16,522 nucleotides of DNA, taken from positions 1 through 16,522 of the forward strand of contig JAWXUI010000022.1 of the NCBI GenBank assembly GCA_044432805.1, read 5' to 3'. Of this stretch, positions 14,619 to 16,522 are shown one piece after another. How positions within the stretch are numbered: the first letter of the stretch is position 1; the number at the start of each line of letters is the position of its first letter. Made by a program: the position numbers and the translations under genes. The stretch comes from CAYJEO01 sp044432805 (lineage in GTDB: Bacteria > Bacillota_I > Bacilli_A > RF39 > UBA660). The notes under the pieces are model-generated. The model ran no database searches and had not been told where the DNA came from. It worked only from the letters and a program-made list of their open reading frames with translations.

Positions 14619-15284
14619 ATGAAATATAGACATGAAATAAAATTTATTATAAATAGTAATCAAGCAGAAATGTTAAAAATAAAATTACGACTATTAATGA
14701 CTCCTGATGCCAATAGTGTAGACGGGTCATATAGAATAACTAGTTTATATTTCGATGATTTATCTTCAAGTGCATATTATGAAAAATTAAATGGTGTTTT
14801 GTTTAGAAAGAAATATCGTATAAGGTTATATGATAATAATACATCTTTTATTAGATTAGAATGCAAATATAAAGATGATAATATGACTAGAAAAAAACAA
14901 GTTAAGGTAAGTATGGATCAAGCAATTGATTTAATAAATAAAAAAGAATTTGAAAGTAAAAATGATTTGATTAAACAATTTTTTGATGACGTTAGATTAA
15001 AAAGTCTAATGCCTTCAGTTATTGTTGATTATAATAGATATGCATTAACTTATCCAATAAGTGATGTTAGAATTACTTTTGATTCACATATAAAGTCAGG
15101 AAATTTTAATAATAATTTATTTGATTTTGATAATGTGCATACAGCTGTTATTGATGATGATATATTAGTGTTAGAAGTAAAATATAATGAAATACTTCCA
15201 GAAGCAATAGCGATTATTTTGTCAACAGTTCCAATGTTTAGACAAGCGTATTCGAAATTTGCAATATGTAGAAGTATTAAGTAG
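14619..15284 (+). CDS. VTC-domain polyphosphate polymerase
   Basis: 221 residues from ATG 14619. This start is chosen because GGGTGAT (14609-14615) sits just before it; the in-frame ATG at 14586 lies inside the CotH-type gene. The whole protein is a VTC tunnel domain, the catalytic unit of the yeast vacuolar transporter chaperone, which makes polyphosphate from ATP. Visible family motifs are RHEIKF (R4-F9), SLYFDD (43-47), KKYRIRLY with R67 and R69, LECKYKDD with E81 and K83, VDYNRYALTYP (Y138, R140), RITFD (R151, D155) and LEVKYNEILP (E186, K188). By analogy the basic residues line the polyphosphate tunnel and E186 helps bind metal. There is no SPX domain and no membrane helix, as in other bacterial single-domain versions. 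It is followed after 8 bases by the DUF4956 gene. Confidence 0.92.
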   Translation: MKYRHEIKFIINSNQAEMLKIKLRLLMTPDANSVDGSYRITSLYFDDLSSSAYYEKLNGVLFRKKYRIRLYDNNTSFIRLECKYKDDNMTRKKQVKVSMDQAIDLINKKEFESKNDLIKQFFDDVRLKSLMPSVIVDYNRYALTYPISDVRITFDSHIKSGNFNNNLFDFDNVHTAVIDDDILVLEVKYNEILPEAIAIILSTVPMFRQAYSKFAICRSIK

Positions 15285-15292
15285 GGGGAAAT

Positions 15293-15964
15293 ATGGAATT
15301 TTTAGATCAAATAAAAGATGGAATAGTATCAGAATTTACAGGAACAATTACAGTAAATCAAATTATATTAAGTTTAGTAACAACTTTTATAATTAGTTTG
15401 TTTATTGTATATATTTATAAAAAAACATTTAATGGTGTAGTTTATTCAAAATCATTTGCATTAAGTATTGTTTTGTTATCTTTAACAACATCATTAATTA
15501 TAATAACAATTAATTCTAATTTAGCGCTTTCATTAGGTATGGTAGGTGCTTTATCAATAGTTCGTTTTAGAACAGCTATTAAAGAACCAATTGATACAGC
15601 ATTCATGTTATGGGCTATTACTGGAGGAATTATGACTGGAGCAGGACTTTATTTAGTCGCTCTAGTCGGTTCAATTTGTTTAGGTCTTTTATATTTTGCT
15701 AGTTATATTTTAGGATTTAAAATTAACTCACAATATTTATTTGTTTTAAAATATGAATTGGATTCAGAAGATATTGTAAATAAATATTTAAATAAACTAG
15801 GGAAATATAAAGTAAAAAGTAAATCAATAAGTGGAAATACAGTTGAATTGACTTTTGAAGTTGAATTAAAAAACAACGATACTTCAATTATTAACAATTT
15901 CAATAAATTAAATGGTGTAATAAGCGCTAGTATAATAAGTTATCAAAACGATTTTGGTGCTTAA
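15293..15964 (+). CDS. DUF4956 membrane protein
   Basis: 223 residues, ATG 15293 after AGGGGG (15283-15288). Predicted membrane helices lie near residues 24-43, 54-75 and across 102-140 (two). Between them lies the family hallmark SLGMVGALSIVRFRTAIKEP (80-99), a Gly-rich, Arg-containing segment that may dip into the membrane or line a pore. Residues 142-223 form a soluble C-terminal domain rich in beta strands (LKYELDSEDIV, VELTFEVELKN), probably cytoplasmic. DUF4956 has no established function. Its position in one unit with VTC and CotH genes suggests a channel, exporter or membrane platform for that system. A strong terminator follows. Confidence 0.88.
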   Translation: MEFLDQIKDGIVSEFTGTITVNQIILSLVTTFIISLFIVYIYKKTFNGVVYSKSFALSIVLLSLTTSLIIITINSNLALSLGMVGALSIVRFRTAIKEPIDTAFMLWAITGGIMTGAGLYLVALVGSICLGLLYFASYILGFKINSQYLFVLKYELDSEDIVNKYLNKLGKYKVKSKSISGNTVELTFEVELKNNDTSIINNFNKLNGVISASIISYQNDFGA

Positions 15965-15972
15965 TAAATATT

Positions 15973-16000
15973 AAATATATACAAAAGTATATATTTTTTT
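15973..16000 (+). terminator. Terminator of the CotH/VTC/DUF4956 operon
   Basis: AAATATATAC (15973-15982) and GTATATATTT (15987-15996) form a perfect 10-bp stem with loop AAAA, followed by seven T's (15994-16000). Confidence 0.85.
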
Positions 16001-16042
16001 GTTAATATAACTAGTTTTATTTATATTAATTAATTTAAGTGC

Positions 16043-16063
16043 TATAATAATTGGAAAAGGAGA
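16043..16063 (+). promoter_or_regulatory. Promoter (extended -10) and RBS of the last gene
   Basis: TGcTATAAT (box 16043-16048) is another extended -10. The ribosome-binding site AAAAGGAGA (16055-16063) is eight bases before ATG 16071. The predicted leader is about 16 nt. Confidence 0.65.
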
Positions 16064-16070
16064 AAGTAGT

Positions 16071-16522
16071 ATGACAATAAATAAATATGATGAGTACTTG
16101 CATTTGTTAATAAAACGAAAAAAATACGATCTCGCTAATTATTTGTGGCAAGATATTGAAAGTAATTTAGAATTAGTAAAACAAGCAAGTGATGTGAAAA
16201 GGGATAAATTTGATGAACGATACTCAGTTAATTGTTTAACTATTTGCGAATGGATATTAATTAACTACCAAACTATAGATAGTGAGGCTTATACTAAATT
16301 AGCAAACGTAGTTTTACAATATCAAGATATTGCTAAAATACGAACTTCTAATGATAAATTTTCGTTTTTGCTTTTACTTTTAGGTAATCCAAATTTTAAG
16401 TTATCTAAAGAACAAAAAGATTTTATTGAAAATGAAGCCGAATATAAACTTGCACCTATTAGTGTTAAAAATGAAAGAGAAGAACCATTATATTTAACAA
16501 ATGTTAATAATCATGGAGTATA
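16071..16522 (+). CDS. Hypothetical protein, 3'-truncated by window edge
   Basis: An open frame of 150 complete codons from ATG 16071 to the window end, with a good ribosome-binding site and promoter. The protein starts MTINKYDEYLHLLIKRKKYD. It has no signal peptide or membrane helix, is rich in Lys, Asp, Glu and Leu, and looks mostly alpha-helical; a helical-repeat or coiled-coil scaffold is possible. Cysteines occur in NCLTICEW. I do not recognise the family. It is separated from the CotH/VTC/DUF4956 unit by a terminator and need not be related to it. Confidence 0.75.
   Translation, partial: MTINKYDEYLHLLIKRKKYDLANYLWQDIESNLELVKQASDVKRDKFDERYSVNCLTICEWILINYQTIDSEAYTKLANVVLQYQDIAKIRTSNDKFSFLLLLLGNPNFKLSKEQKDFIENEAEYKLAPISVKNEREEPLYLTNVNNHGV

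Overview
The window is very AT-rich (by eye about a quarter G+C). All complete genes are on the + strand and are separated by short gaps. UGA acts as a stop: the CotH-type gene ends in TGA with a ribosome-binding site laid over that stop, and tryptophan is encoded by TGG throughout. Gram-positive ParE and ParC, a SpoIIIE/FtsK-type translocase, a lipobox lipoprotein, GGTGAT/GGAGG-type ribosome-binding sites and no outer-membrane genes all suggest a Bacillota genome. The style resembles the low-GC, compact uncultured gut Bacilli/Mollicutes-related groups. The lineage is an inference from style and gene content, because there is no rRNA or tRNA here.

Region 1 (1-7202) handles chromosome segregation. 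It holds the 3' part of an FtsK/SpoIIIE DNA translocase, then parE and parC (topoisomerase IV). A small orphan type IV pilin-like gene sits between parE and parC with its own promoter and terminator.

Region 2 (7204-10646) is an envelope region. It holds a membrane-anchored DUF3048 (YerB-like) protein, then a likely operon of a lipoprotein and two polytopic membrane proteins. The first membrane protein carries a C-terminal zinc ribbon and the second an N-terminal one, each joined to the membrane part by a low-complexity repeat. The leader of this operon contains a G-rich stretch and a possible 22-codon upstream ORF that runs into the lipoprotein ribosome-binding site.

Region 3 (10657-16000) starts with a GT-B glycosyltransferase. 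It is followed by a tightly packed three-gene unit: a membrane-anchored protein with three lamin-tail domains, a chitobiase-C-like domain and a CotH kinase domain; a VTC-domain polyphosphate polymerase; and a DUF4956 membrane protein. I recall these three families occurring together in other bacteria, but know of no established joint function. This is the best candidate here for an undescribed system, plausibly a polyphosphate- or phosphorylation-linked envelope machine. The window ends inside an unrecognised gene that has its own promoter.

Regulation is compact. Most transcription units end in a short AU-rich hairpin plus T tract, often containing the stop codon of the gene. Several are followed within a few bases by a TATAAT box, frequently with an upstream TG, and then almost directly by the ribosome-binding site, so predicted leaders are only about 10-20 nt.
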